From Prochlorococcus sp. AG-409-D09 (GTDB taxonomy: Bacteria; Cyanobacteriota; Cyanobacteriia; PCC-6307; Cyanobiaceae), in NCBI GenBank assembly GCA_003215935.1, contig QCJQ01000003.1, positions 1-64,000 of the forward strand: a DNA stretch of 64,000 bases, written 5' to 3'. A program made the translations under genes and the position numbers. Below the pieces are notes generated by a model that was given only the letters and a program-made list of their open reading frames with translations, did not search any database and was not told the origin of the DNA. This document shows positions 56,164-64,000 of the stretch, piece by piece (the stretch's first letter is position 1; each line of letters begins with the position of its first letter).

Positions 56164-56565
56164 TCAATAACTTTGAATAGAATCTTTAACTGGCTTCCAC
56201 GTTATACCTTTTAATGTAAGAAGAATTCGTCTTGCAAATACAAGTATAGGGAAAGCTAAATTTGTCCTTTGCTTTGAAGTAAATATAACTCTAAGCAACT
56301 CTAATAATGAATCAGAAGGTTCATTTATTTTCGTACATATCCAATTAATAGCCTCCGGTCCATAAAGAATTTCATCACCTTTAAGAATAATTGCTCCTCT
56401 ATCTAAATCATATCCTTTTTTCAACAAACTGCTGAGTTGATTAAGGTTTTCTCTCCCATTAATAAACTCAATATTGGAAATGCCACTTTTAAGTTCAAGC
56501 AGCTCTGCAAAATGCTTACAAAATGGACACTCGCCGTCATAAATAAAAACATGCTTGGCGTCCAT
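56164..56565 (-). CDS. DCC-family thiol protein (DUF393)
   Basis: A 133-aa protein with the name-giving motif in FIYDGECPFCKHFAELLELK and the later RGAIILKGDEILYGPEAINW. DUF393 proteins have a thioredoxin-like fold with a CxxC and are thought to be thiol-disulfide oxidoreductases, though no substrate is known. The C-terminal ~35 residues are basic and hydrophobic (FPILVFARRILLTLKG), perhaps a membrane contact. Divergent from the desaturase gene. Confidence 0.85.
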   Translation of the reverse strand: MDAKHVFIYDGECPFCKHFAELLELKSGISNIEFINGRENLNQLSSLLKKGYDLDRGAIILKGDEILYGPEAINWICTKINEPSDSLLELLRVIFTSKQRTNLAFPILVFARRILLTLKGITWKPVKDSIQSY

Positions 56566-56762
56566 TTACCTAAATCAAATCTGAGACAATATAACCATTG
56601 CAATAGCATTTTGAGCATCTAGAAGGATTATATTTTACTTTGGCGCAAAAGTAGACTGTTGGGCATGAATAGATTTAGTGTGAAGAGGTAACGCTGAGTA
56701 GGGATTTCTTTCATTAAAAGTCAATCCCAATTAATACCAATGTTTTATCTAGGAGAAGAAGC

Positions 56763-57965
56763 TTGAAAGTTCCAATCAAACCCAAAATGGACTCTCCTGT
56801 AGATCTGAGAAAAACAAAAAATGCCCCAAGTTCAGGTCTTAAAAATAAGGCGCTGAAATTAAGCATGAGTGATATTCCCAGTAGATCTGAAGTTAGAGAA
56901 GTTATTCCTAGGAAATGTTTTTCTAGGCAAACAAATCAGTCTATTTCCTATCTACTTCAGTCAATATTCATTCAAACGTTAGTAGTAATTATTGGGATAT
57001 CGATTCCACTTACCCAGAATATGGTATTCATTTGGTTTATATATGCAATTATCTCCGGAACAACTGCTATGGGCTTATGGGTCCTTGCTCATGAATGTGG
57101 ACATGGTGCCTTTTCTGATAATAAAAGATTAGAAACAATAGTTGGATATATATGCCATTCAATATTACTTGTACCATATTTTTCTTGGCAGCGTTCACAT
57201 TCCGTACACCATGCATTTACTAATCATATAACTAATGGAGAAACACATGTGCCTTTAGTAGTTAATGGAAACGGTATAAGCGAAAAAGCAGGTGGAGAAA
57301 ATGACTTAGCAACTTCAATATTTCTAGGAAAATATTTATTTGGAATTCTGCAGCTTATTCTTCATTTATTATTCGGTTGGCCTGCATATCTTTTATTTGG
57401 AAAAACTGGAGGTCCTAAGTATGGAACTACAAATCATTTTTGGCCAACCTCACCATTCTCTAAAAAATTATGGCCATCAATATGGGCAAGAAAAGTTTGG
57501 TTATCTGATTGGGGTATTGCAGTTGTTCTTATAGGATTATTGATTTGGGCTTTTAAATTTGGAATTTATTCAGTAATTAGTCTATATTTTGCCCCTTTAT
57601 TAGTAGTAAATATCTGGTTAGTTCTTTATACATGGTTGCACCATACTGATTCTGATGTTCCTCACTTAGGCAATGCAGATTTTTCTTATATGCGTGGTGC
57701 ATTTCTTTCAGTAGACCGGCCATATGGGAAATGCTTGGATTTTCTCCATCACAGAATTGGATCAACTCATGTGATTCACCATATTGAGCCAACAATTCCT
57801 CATTACCATGCAAGAGAAGCAACTCTTGCAATTAAACAATCATTTCCAAATGTATATCTATACAATCCAACTCCAATACATAAGTCTTTATGGCACATAG
57901 CCACAAATTGTATTGCAGTCAAAAAAGAAGAAGGCACTCAAAGATATTTGTGGCAAAAACCATAA
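56763..57965 (+). CDS. desA: Acyl-lipid Delta12-type fatty acid desaturase
   Basis: A 400-aa membrane di-iron desaturase. The His boxes are HECGHGAF, HSVHHAFTNH and HVIHHIEPTIPHYHA, the pattern of DesA and plant FAD2/FAD6. About four membrane segments surround them. It starts at TTG 56763 with AGGAG seven bases upstream; ATG 56787 is an alternative. The N-terminal ~55 residues are basic and Ser-rich, longer than most DesA. It likely inserts the second double bond in membrane lipids for cold fluidity. An aldehyde dehydrogenase gene follows. Confidence 0.9.
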   Translation: MKVPIKPKMDSPVDLRKTKNAPSSGLKNKALKLSMSDIPSRSEVREVIPRKCFSRQTNQSISYLLQSIFIQTLVVIIGISIPLTQNMVFIWFIYAIISGTTAMGLWVLAHECGHGAFSDNKRLETIVGYICHSILLVPYFSWQRSHSVHHAFTNHITNGETHVPLVVNGNGISEKAGGENDLATSIFLGKYLFGILQLILHLLFGWPAYLLFGKTGGPKYGTTNHFWPTSPFSKKLWPSIWARKVWLSDWGIAVVLIGLLIWAFKFGIYSVISLYFAPLLVVNIWLVLYTWLHHTDSDVPHLGNADFSYMRGAFLSVDRPYGKCLDFLHHRIGSTHVIHHIEPTIPHYHAREATLAIKQSFPNVYLYNPTPIHKSLWHIATNCIAVKKEEGTQRYLWQKP

Positions 57966-58005
57966 AAAACTAATAATAGAATTTTTTTTAAATCACTTTC
58001 ACAAA

Positions 58006-59385
58006 ATGGGCTTAAATTCATTAAAAATAAATCAATTAAGATCATTCGTTTTAGATGGAAAAACAAGTTCAATAAAGTGGAGACTTAAGCAATTAAAAAA
58101 TTTTGAAATAATGCTATTTGAAAATGAAGAAAAAATATTAAAAGCACTAAGTGAAGATCTTGGGAAGCCACCTACTGAAGCTTTTTTTGAAATTGTCGCC
58201 TTAAAGCAAGAGTTAAGTCATACAAAAAAAAATCTAAAGAAGTGGATGGCACCACGTTCAGTAAAAATACCAATATCACTTCAACCAGGTAAAGCAATCA
58301 TAAGAGCACAACCACTAGGTTGCATTTTAATTATTGGCCCATGGAATTATCCTTTTTCTCTAACATTACAACCACTAATAAGTGCTTTAGCGGCGGGGAA
58401 TACTGCAGTTTTAAAACCTTCAGAACATGCACCTCAAACATCACACCTAATAAAAAGATTAATTGAAAAATATTTCTCACAAGAGATTCTGCAAGTTTTC
58501 GAAGGTGATGCTTTAACTGCAAAAGCATTACTTGAAGAAAAATTTGATCATATATTTTTTACAGGTGGAGAGAAAATAGGTAAAGAAATAATGAAATCTG
58601 CAGCAAAATATTTAACACCTATCACATTAGAGCTAGGCGGCAAAAGTCCAGCAATAGTTCTTGAAGATACAGATGTTAAAACTACAGCAAAAAGACTTAT
58701 ATGGGGCAAAGGATTAAATTCAGGGCAAACATGTATTGCACCTGACTATGTACTAGTCAAAGAAAATATAAAAGAAGATTTAATTAAAGAGATGAAAAAG
58801 GTTATTAAAGAATTTTATGGAATTAATCCCCTGAAATCAATAGATTCAGCTAGGATTGTAAATAACACTCAATTAAAGCGTTTAACAGGACTTTTAGACA
58901 ATGCCATTAAACATAATCAGATAATAACTGGAGGTGAAATCGATACAAAGCAAAAAAGATTAACCATAGCATTAATAAATGTAAGTGATACAAATGATTC
59001 CCTTATGAAAGAAGAATTATTTGGACCTCTTCTGCCTATATTAACAATTAAAAGTTTAGATAATGCTATAGATATAATCAAACAAAATCCTCACCCTCTA
59101 GCTATTTATATGTTTGGGGGGAAAGAAATAGATAAAAACAAACTTATTGAAAAGACCCGGTCTGGAGGAATTTGCTTAAATGATGTTGTTCTTCAAGCAG
59201 GTATACCCGAATTACCATTTGGAGGAATTGGACATAGTGGAATGGGTAGATACCATGGGAAAGCAGGTTTTGATACTTTTTCTCATGAAAGGCCAATTTT
59301 AGAAAAGCAATTTTGGTTCGACATCAAGTTTCGTTACCCACCTTATAAATTAGATATTTCATTCCTAAAAAATTTTCTAGGTTGA
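58006..59385 (+). CDS. Aldehyde dehydrogenase (class 3-like)
   Basis: A 459-aa NAD(P)-dependent enzyme from ATG 58006 (MGLNSLKINQLRSFVLDGKT); the track's start inside desA adds 31 residues. The catalytic Cys is in GLNSGQTCIAPDYVLV and the general base Glu in TLELGGKSPAIVLED. The NAD motif is FFTGGEKIGKEI. It lacks the long N-terminus of class 1/2 enzymes, as expected for class 3 fatty aldehyde types. Its position after the desaturase suggests lipid aldehyde detoxification, which is inference. Confidence 0.93.
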   Translation: MGLNSLKINQLRSFVLDGKTSSIKWRLKQLKNFEIMLFENEEKILKALSEDLGKPPTEAFFEIVALKQELSHTKKNLKKWMAPRSVKIPISLQPGKAIIRAQPLGCILIIGPWNYPFSLTLQPLISALAAGNTAVLKPSEHAPQTSHLIKRLIEKYFSQEILQVFEGDALTAKALLEEKFDHIFFTGGEKIGKEIMKSAAKYLTPITLELGGKSPAIVLEDTDVKTTAKRLIWGKGLNSGQTCIAPDYVLVKENIKEDLIKEMKKVIKEFYGINPLKSIDSARIVNNTQLKRLTGLLDNAIKHNQIITGGEIDTKQKRLTIALINVSDTNDSLMKEELFGPLLPILTIKSLDNAIDIIKQNPHPLAIYMFGGKEIDKNKLIEKTRSGGICLNDVVLQAGIPELPFGGIGHSGMGRYHGKAGFDTFSHERPILEKQFWFDIKFRYPPYKLDISFLKNFLG

Positions 59386-59465
59386 TTTGAATATATTTAA
59401 AAAATTATTATATATATTCAAAAATCTTCTTAGAAGCATTATCTTTTAAAAAACCCATCAAGAAA

Positions 59466-60224
59466 GTGATTAAAAGAATTAATTTATTTGCGATACCATT
59501 AATTTATTTAATAGCAATGCCCGCAAATTCGAATACAATTATAGTTAAAGAAGGAGATACACTTCATGGAATTGCAAAGAAAAATAATATTTCATTAAGG
59601 CAATTAATGGAAATAAATGAAATCTATAATGCAAGTAAAATAAAAATAGGACAAGAAATAATCCTTCCTCAAAAAAAGGAACTAAAAAATTTGACCAATC
59701 GAAATAACTCTCTAAGCAATTCAGATAAGAAAGATACAATTACCAATTACTCTGAAAAGAAAGTTGATTTTCATAAAGTAGAGAAAGGTGATTCTTTATC
59801 AAAAATAAGTAGACTATATAATATCTCAATTGATGACATCGTAAATATAAACAAATTAAAAGATCCTGAAAAATTAAATGTTGGAACTATCCTGTATTTA
59901 TCAAATAAAAGTATGAATAGAGAATTAGATAAACCTAACAATAAAAAGCTCGAATCCAAATCAAAAATTATCTATACAGAGCAAGAAGTAAAAGTAGATT
60001 GGAGAGAATATGGGTTTCTAAAAATCAACTGGGGTGAATTAGTCTATAGAGAAGGTAATTTTATTGCACCTAGCTTAAATAAAAATAATGAACCTTTATT
60101 TATTGCTTTAAATTGCTCAAGAAAAAAAATCAATACAACAAAAAGGAATGGAGAATGGAGAAGCTGGTTTTCACCAAAAGAAGAATTTGAATATCAACTG
60201 TTAAATGACATATGTAAAAATTAA
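59466..60224 (+). CDS. Exported protein with two LysM domains
   Basis: A 252-aa protein starting at GTG 59466 with signal peptide MIKRINLFAIPLIYLIAMPA. LysM 1 is IIVKEGDTLHGIAKKNNISL to IIL, and LysM 2 is FHKVEKGDSLSKISRLYNIS to LYL. A Lys/Asn/Ser-rich linker separates them. The C-terminal ~75 residues (VDWREYGFLKINWGELVYRE) form a distinct domain containing cysteines and ending in YQLLNDICKN; this domain is not recognised. It probably binds peptidoglycan in the periplasm. Confidence 0.82.
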   Translation: MIKRINLFAIPLIYLIAMPANSNTIIVKEGDTLHGIAKKNNISLRQLMEINEIYNASKIKIGQEIILPQKKELKNLTNRNNSLSNSDKKDTITNYSEKKVDFHKVEKGDSLSKISRLYNISIDDIVNINKLKDPEKLNVGTILYLSNKSMNRELDKPNNKKLESKSKIIYTEQEVKVDWREYGFLKINWGELVYREGNFIAPSLNKNNEPLFIALNCSRKKINTTKRNGEWRSWFSPKEEFEYQLLNDICKN

Positions 60225-60245
60225 AGACTAAGTCTTTTGCACTTC

Positions 60246-61265
60246 TCAATGATCAAGATTTTCTTCTGCTATTTGTAATCGAATTTTTTTACCCCCAGAT
60301 AATTCTCCTAATGAAACCCTAAGAGTAGAACCAGTAAGAGTTTGAAGTGCAGACAGAACTTCCCGCAAATAAGGTGTACTGCTCCCACTTTCTATCCATA
60401 GTTTTTCATATAAACCTTCCAAGCGGCGCAATGAAGTATAAAATTTCAAAACCCCTGTTTCAAGAGATTTAGCTTGACCTAACGCATCAGCTAAAAGCCC
60501 TAATGAATCTAGTCTAGATGCCTCTTGAGTAGCCTTTTCAATATCTAAATTTTTATCATTAAAAGCTCGTATTGACAACGATCCATCAATAGTTTTCCCC
60601 ATCCATCGGGCAGCACTTGTTAAATCCTTTACACAATCAATTTCAGGCTCTTCTTTTAATGCTTCTTTTATCTGATCTTGTTGTAGCCGAGGTAATTTAT
60701 CTAATTCTTTCACTAGAGGTGCAACTAATTTTGAAGGTAATATGTTGGATTGAATCCGCTCTCTAATTTCATTTGGCAAAAGTGGGCTTGTTGCCGCAGT
60801 AAATTCATCTGTCAATCTTCTAACTTGTTTTCTCGTAACCTCATTACCCTCATTAGCTACTTCTGAAATCATTTGCTGCACTTCTGGAACTGATTGAGCT
60901 GTTTCGATAAAAGCTCTTCTAGAAAAATTATTAACACTAGACTCATCTAAAAGACCTCCACCAACAAGGTTATCTGAGGAATCAGCAAGTTTAATGAGGC
61001 TGTAAGCCTTTGTTTTGCTAATTTCCATTTCTCTAAGCCACTGCAAAAAGCCTGTACCACGACCTTCTCCCCCCTTTTTCTCACGATCTCTAATTACTCT
61101 TAAGATTCGGCCACGCCAAATATCCGTTTGCAAGTCAAATCGATCACATATTGACCAAGCATTTGAGAGACGATCTAAAAATTCAATGCTGCTTGAGTCA
61201 TCTGTATCAGGATCAGGTAAATCCAAGTAAAATGAAGAGGGGTCTAGAGAGGAGTGTGCTATCAC
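60246..61265 (-). CDS. Conserved-looking 339-aa protein of unknown function
   Basis: A soluble, helical protein. Residues ~50-100 (WRGRILRVIRDREKKGGEGR, FLQWLREMEISKTKAYSLIK) look like a DNA-binding helix-turn-helix resembling DUF3102-type proteins. The middle is charged and helical (LVKELDKLPRLQQDQIKEAL). The last ~90 residues contain a coiled-coil segment and end RVSLGELSGGKKIRLQIAEE. There are no catalytic motifs. It is transcribed away from psaE. A regulator or nucleoid-related role is only a guess. Confidence 0.65.
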   Translation of the reverse strand: MIAHSSLDPSSFYLDLPDPDTDDSSSIEFLDRLSNAWSICDRFDLQTDIWRGRILRVIRDREKKGGEGRGTGFLQWLREMEISKTKAYSLIKLADSSDNLVGGGLLDESSVNNFSRRAFIETAQSVPEVQQMISEVANEGNEVTRKQVRRLTDEFTAATSPLLPNEIRERIQSNILPSKLVAPLVKELDKLPRLQQDQIKEALKEEPEIDCVKDLTSAARWMGKTIDGSLSIRAFNDKNLDIEKATQEASRLDSLGLLADALGQAKSLETGVLKFYTSLRRLEGLYEKLWIESGSSTPYLREVLSALQTLTGSTLRVSLGELSGGKKIRLQIAEENLDH

Positions 61266-61388
61266 AAAATCAAAAAGATGATGTCGCCTAAAAGCAACTA
61301 AAAAAATATAATAAGGAAGATTTAAATATGTTTTGATTATATATATTTTTATTTATAGATTAATCTTTTTTAATATAATCACTTTTAA

Positions 61389-61490
61389 ATGTCAAAAAGC
61401 TTGGCTAAGAAGGAAAAATTCTTTTATCCAAATGATACATACCAGGCTCCACTAAAAAAAATAAAACCATCAAACTCACCACTGGAGTAG
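61389..61490 (+). CDS. Possible 33-aa micro-protein
   Basis: MSKSLAKKEKFFYPNDTYQA, then PLKKIKPSNSPLE. Basic N-terminus and Pro/Ser-rich tail, no membrane segment. It could equally be chance, but the residue mix is not that of random AT-rich DNA. Confidence 0.25.
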   Translation: MSKSLAKKEKFFYPNDTYQAPLKKIKPSNSPLE

Positions 61491-61697
61491 ATTATCATCA
61501 TATATTTATTTACCTCTGAGTAAGAAATTTGCACCCAAGTCTAGAGCAAGATAGTACTACTTGCTGCATTACTCTATCATGATCATATAAAAATTATTCA
61601 CACAATTCTGACAACTCTGATAATTCTAAGCTATTAATCATTCTCCTAAAATCCGTAATGTATGCCATAGCGAAAAAGATCAATTATTTATTAATAA

Positions 61698-61754
61698 CTA
61701 AAAAAGAGAAAAGCTAATAGCAAATATTCCAATTAAAAGTAATAAATTTTTCAT
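61698..61754 (-). CDS. Possible 18-aa hydrophobic micro-peptide
   Basis: MKNLLLLIGIFAISFSLF, a basic start followed by a continuous hydrophobic helix. It could be a tiny membrane peptide, or chance in AT-rich DNA. No family can be named. Confidence 0.15.
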   Translation of the reverse strand: MKNLLLLIGIFAISFSLF

Positions 61755-62013
61755 ATTGAAGTATCAGCTCTAAACAAAAGGGGTTATTAAATAGCAAAAA
61801 GCCTTTATATAGCTTGGTAAGCAATTCTTCAACCCTACTTATAAAGTCGTTGTATTAATCAAGAAATTTCCAACAAGAAAATAACTTTTTTCAAAATCAT
61901 TAAATTTCTAGGTGAGTTCCAAAAGCTTTCTAAAAGCAACGATTTTTTATAAGGCGGATATAAAAATCATTCTCAGATATAAAATATATTTGAAGTTGAT
62001 TTAGAGAGTTGAA

Positions 62014-62229
62014 ATGGCATTTTCTAGAAAAGACAAGGTTCGCATATTAAGGCCAGAATCTTATTGGTTTAACCAAGTAGGAGAGATTGTGTCAATCGAC
62101 AAATCACCAAATATGAGATATCCAGTTACTGTAAGATTTGAAAAATGCGATTTCAAAGCTTATAGTGGTATTGACGGAGGTGCAAATACAAGCATGTTCG
62201 AGGTTAAGGAACTAGAAGCTGCTAACTAA
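62014..62229 (+). CDS. psaE: Photosystem I reaction centre subunit IV
   Basis: A 71-aa stromal subunit of photosystem I that stabilises ferredoxin docking and cyclic electron flow. The SH3-like fold shows in [20 protein letters not shown] with [20 protein letters not shown] and [10 protein letters not shown]. The length is normal. mutM follows after 11 bp, so the two probably share a transcript. Confidence 0.97.
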   Translation: MAFSRKDKVRILRPESYWFNQVGEIVSIDKSPNMRYPVTVRFEKCDFKAYSGIDGGANTSMFEVKELEAAN

Positions 62230-62240
62230 AAAATTTAAAG

Positions 62241-63089
62241 TTGCCTGAATTACCTGAGGTTGAGACAGTTCGCAAGGGTTTAGAACAGAAATTAAAGGGA
62301 TTTCATATAAAAAGGATTCAAGTTTTAAAAGAAAGATCTATTGCATCTGAAGGGGGCTCTGAAAAATTCATTTTTGAAATTTTAGGAAATAGTTTTGGTC
62401 ATTGGCAACGACGTGGAAAATATTTAATAAACAGCCTAGAGAAAGAGAGAAAACATCTTTCTGGATGGATAGTTGTACATCTTAGAATGACAGGTCAATT
62501 TCAATTTTTAAAAAATCCAATAGATCCTTGTTCTCATACAAGAGTTAGATTTTGGAACGAAAAAAATCATGAGCTTAGATTCGTTGATGTAAGAAACTTT
62601 GGGCAAATGTGGTGGGTGTCGTCTGATAATTCTCCTAAAGAAATAATCAAAGGAATAAGCAATCTTGGACCTGAACCTTTTAGTAATGAATTCAATCCTA
62701 TATATCTAAAACAGTGTCTTAAAGGTAAAACCCGCACAATAAAGTCAGCACTATTAGATCAATCAATAGTAGCTGGAGTAGGTAATATTTATGCAGATGA
62801 AAGCCTATTTGAGGCAGGTATACTCCCATTTAAAGAAGCAGGAAAATTAAAAAGAATTGAACTAGAAAAACTTTGTATAAGTCTAATAAATGTTTTAGAA
62901 ATAAGTATCGGTAAAGGTGGGACAACCTTTAGTGATTTTCGTGATTTAGAAGGGTTAAATGGAAATTATGGTGGTCAAGCTTGGGTTTATAGAAGATCTA
63001 ATAAATCATGCAAAAAATGTGACACTATTATTAAACGTGGACGTATTGCAGGTCGGAGCACTCACTGGTGTCCTAAATGTCAAAATTAA
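62241..63089 (+). CDS. mutM: Formamidopyrimidine-DNA glycosylase
   Basis: A 282-aa base excision repair enzyme removing 8-oxoguanine. It starts at TTG 62241, giving MPELPEVETVRKGLEQKL with catalytic Pro2 and Glu3. The helix-two-turn-helix is DQSIVAGVGNIYADESLFEA. The C-terminal zinc finger is CKKCDTIIKRGRIAGRSTHW then CPKC. All four cysteines and the DNA-binding Arg are intact. Protection from photo-oxidation fits its place behind psaE. Confidence 0.97.
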   Translation: MPELPEVETVRKGLEQKLKGFHIKRIQVLKERSIASEGGSEKFIFEILGNSFGHWQRRGKYLINSLEKERKHLSGWIVVHLRMTGQFQFLKNPIDPCSHTRVRFWNEKNHELRFVDVRNFGQMWWVSSDNSPKEIIKGISNLGPEPFSNEFNPIYLKQCLKGKTRTIKSALLDQSIVAGVGNIYADESLFEAGILPFKEAGKLKRIELEKLCISLINVLEISIGKGGTTFSDFRDLEGLNGNYGGQAWVYRRSNKSCKKCDTIIKRGRIAGRSTHWCPKCQN

Positions 63090-63132
63090 ATTTCACATAT
63101 ATTAAATAACAAAAAAATTACTAAAAAAATAA

Positions 63133-63158
63133 AAAAAGCCACCTTACGGTGACTTTTT
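63133..63158. terminator. Bidirectional terminator between mutM and the rRNA operon
   Basis: The stem is AAAAAGCCACC / GGTGACTTTTT around a TTAC loop, with one C-A mismatch on the plus strand. Read on the minus strand it is GTCACC-GTAA-GGTGGC followed by T7, a stronger terminator for the 5S end of the rRNA operon. It can serve both directions. Confidence 0.75.
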
Positions 63159-63197
63159 AAATCTCTATTTATCACAAGAGATATGGAGAATGTTTTA

Positions 63198-63314
63198 CCT
63201 GGCATTGAGCTATTTTCTCAGGGGGCTGCCCCCCAAATATCGTCGCCGCTGATGCGTTTCACAACCGAGTTCGAGATGGATCGGAGTGGTTCCACATCGC
63301 CATGAACACCAGGA
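63198..63314 (-). rRNA. rrf: 5S ribosomal RNA
   Basis: On the minus strand the sequence begins TCCTGGTGTTCATGGCGATG, contains the loop CCATCTCGAACTCGG and ends ATGCCAGG, pairing 5' and 3' ends. About 117 nt. It is the last gene of the rRNA operon, about 100 bp after 23S. The ends are accurate to a few bases. Confidence 0.95.
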
Positions 63315-63415
63315 TATACATTCTCAAGATTTGAACCTTGAGAACTGCATAGGTTCTTTTGAATCCATAAAGGAAAAGTCAGGTTGAATAAAGCTTTTCA
63401 AAAGTAAAAACAAGA

Positions 63416-64000
<585 letters not shown>

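Larger units (their letters stand above)
61266..62013. other. Long spacer upstream of psaE
   Basis: About 750 bp of AT-rich DNA between the divergent 339-aa gene and psaE. It contains two possible micro-ORFs listed separately. TATAAA boxes at 61959-61964 and 61978-61983 are candidate -10 elements for psaE. The length is large for this genome, so regulatory or small RNA content is likely but not identified. Confidence 0.5.

Noticed and set aside
57577-57831. 84-aa minus-strand ORF
   Set aside because: It is antisense to the desaturase His-box region, and its HH-rich sequence reflects that.

Overview
The window is chromosomal DNA from a marine picocyanobacterium, almost certainly Prochlorococcus. 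The evidence is the AT-rich sequence, the very short intergenic gaps, and a gene set typical of a small oxygenic phototroph: ndhB, psaE, chlG, vipp1, a PetP-like protein, pipX, an SLH-type porin, and cobalamin and phylloquinone genes. Base composition (mid-30s % GC by eye, not counted) would fit a low-light-adapted clade better than a high-light one. The clade is my inference; the genus is close to certain.

Layout. 1-15190 is dense core genome: the 5' part of a CobT-like gene, two small envelope genes, topA, ndhB, an ABC ATPase, birA, vipp1, a DciA-like gene with a zinc-ribbon tail, menG, hisF, a PetP-like gene, chlG, a class A penicillin-binding protein and rsmB. 15190-22700 carries a porin with a clear promoter and terminator, trmH, a lone oligopeptide-type permease, an unlisted 56-codon pilin-like gene, lepA, mqo and nfu. 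22700-25830 is gene-sparse and holds several very small membrane-protein genes, a His-rich NicO/HupE-type metal transporter, a PsbN-like protein and some decayed-looking reading frames. 25830-29990 has a class V PLP enzyme, murE, a glutaredoxin-like gene, yidD and rpsD, followed by about 720 bp of empty AT-rich DNA.

30714-53130 is core again. It starts with a sulfur amino acid operon (two trans-sulfuration-family PLP enzymes and cysK), then queA, pdhC, a ylqD-like gene, an acyl-activating enzyme, lipB and hpf/lrtA. Next come a DeoC homologue that appears to lack its Schiff-base lysine, recO, an MFS transporter and a glycosyltransferase. A long minus-strand run follows: der - ecfT - pipX - pipY - sepF - proC. 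After that are dus, cobI, miaE and aroQ.

53218-56600 looks like a small accessory islet anchored at a tRNA-Tyr/tRNA-Thr pair. It contains a truncated tyrosine-recombinase N-terminus about 140 bp after tRNA-Thr, a TM2-domain gene, a decayed secreted-protein gene, a VTT (DedA-like) membrane protein, a 44-nt near-perfect palindrome, a DCC-family thiol protein and long noncoding spacers. 56763-60224 is a lipid/aldehyde/LysM gene group (a Delta12-type desaturase, an aldehyde dehydrogenase and a LysM protein). The window ends with a 339-aa cyanobacterial protein of unknown function, psaE, mutM, and the 3' end of an rRNA operon on the minus strand (5S and partial 23S).

The strongest leads are the catalytically altered DeoC homologue, the pilin-like mini-gene missed by the ORF track, the tRNA-anchored islet with its integrase stump, and the long palindrome upstream of the VTT gene. 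I did not find a CRISPR array, a defence island, a complete mobile element or a clear multi-gene system that looks undescribed.
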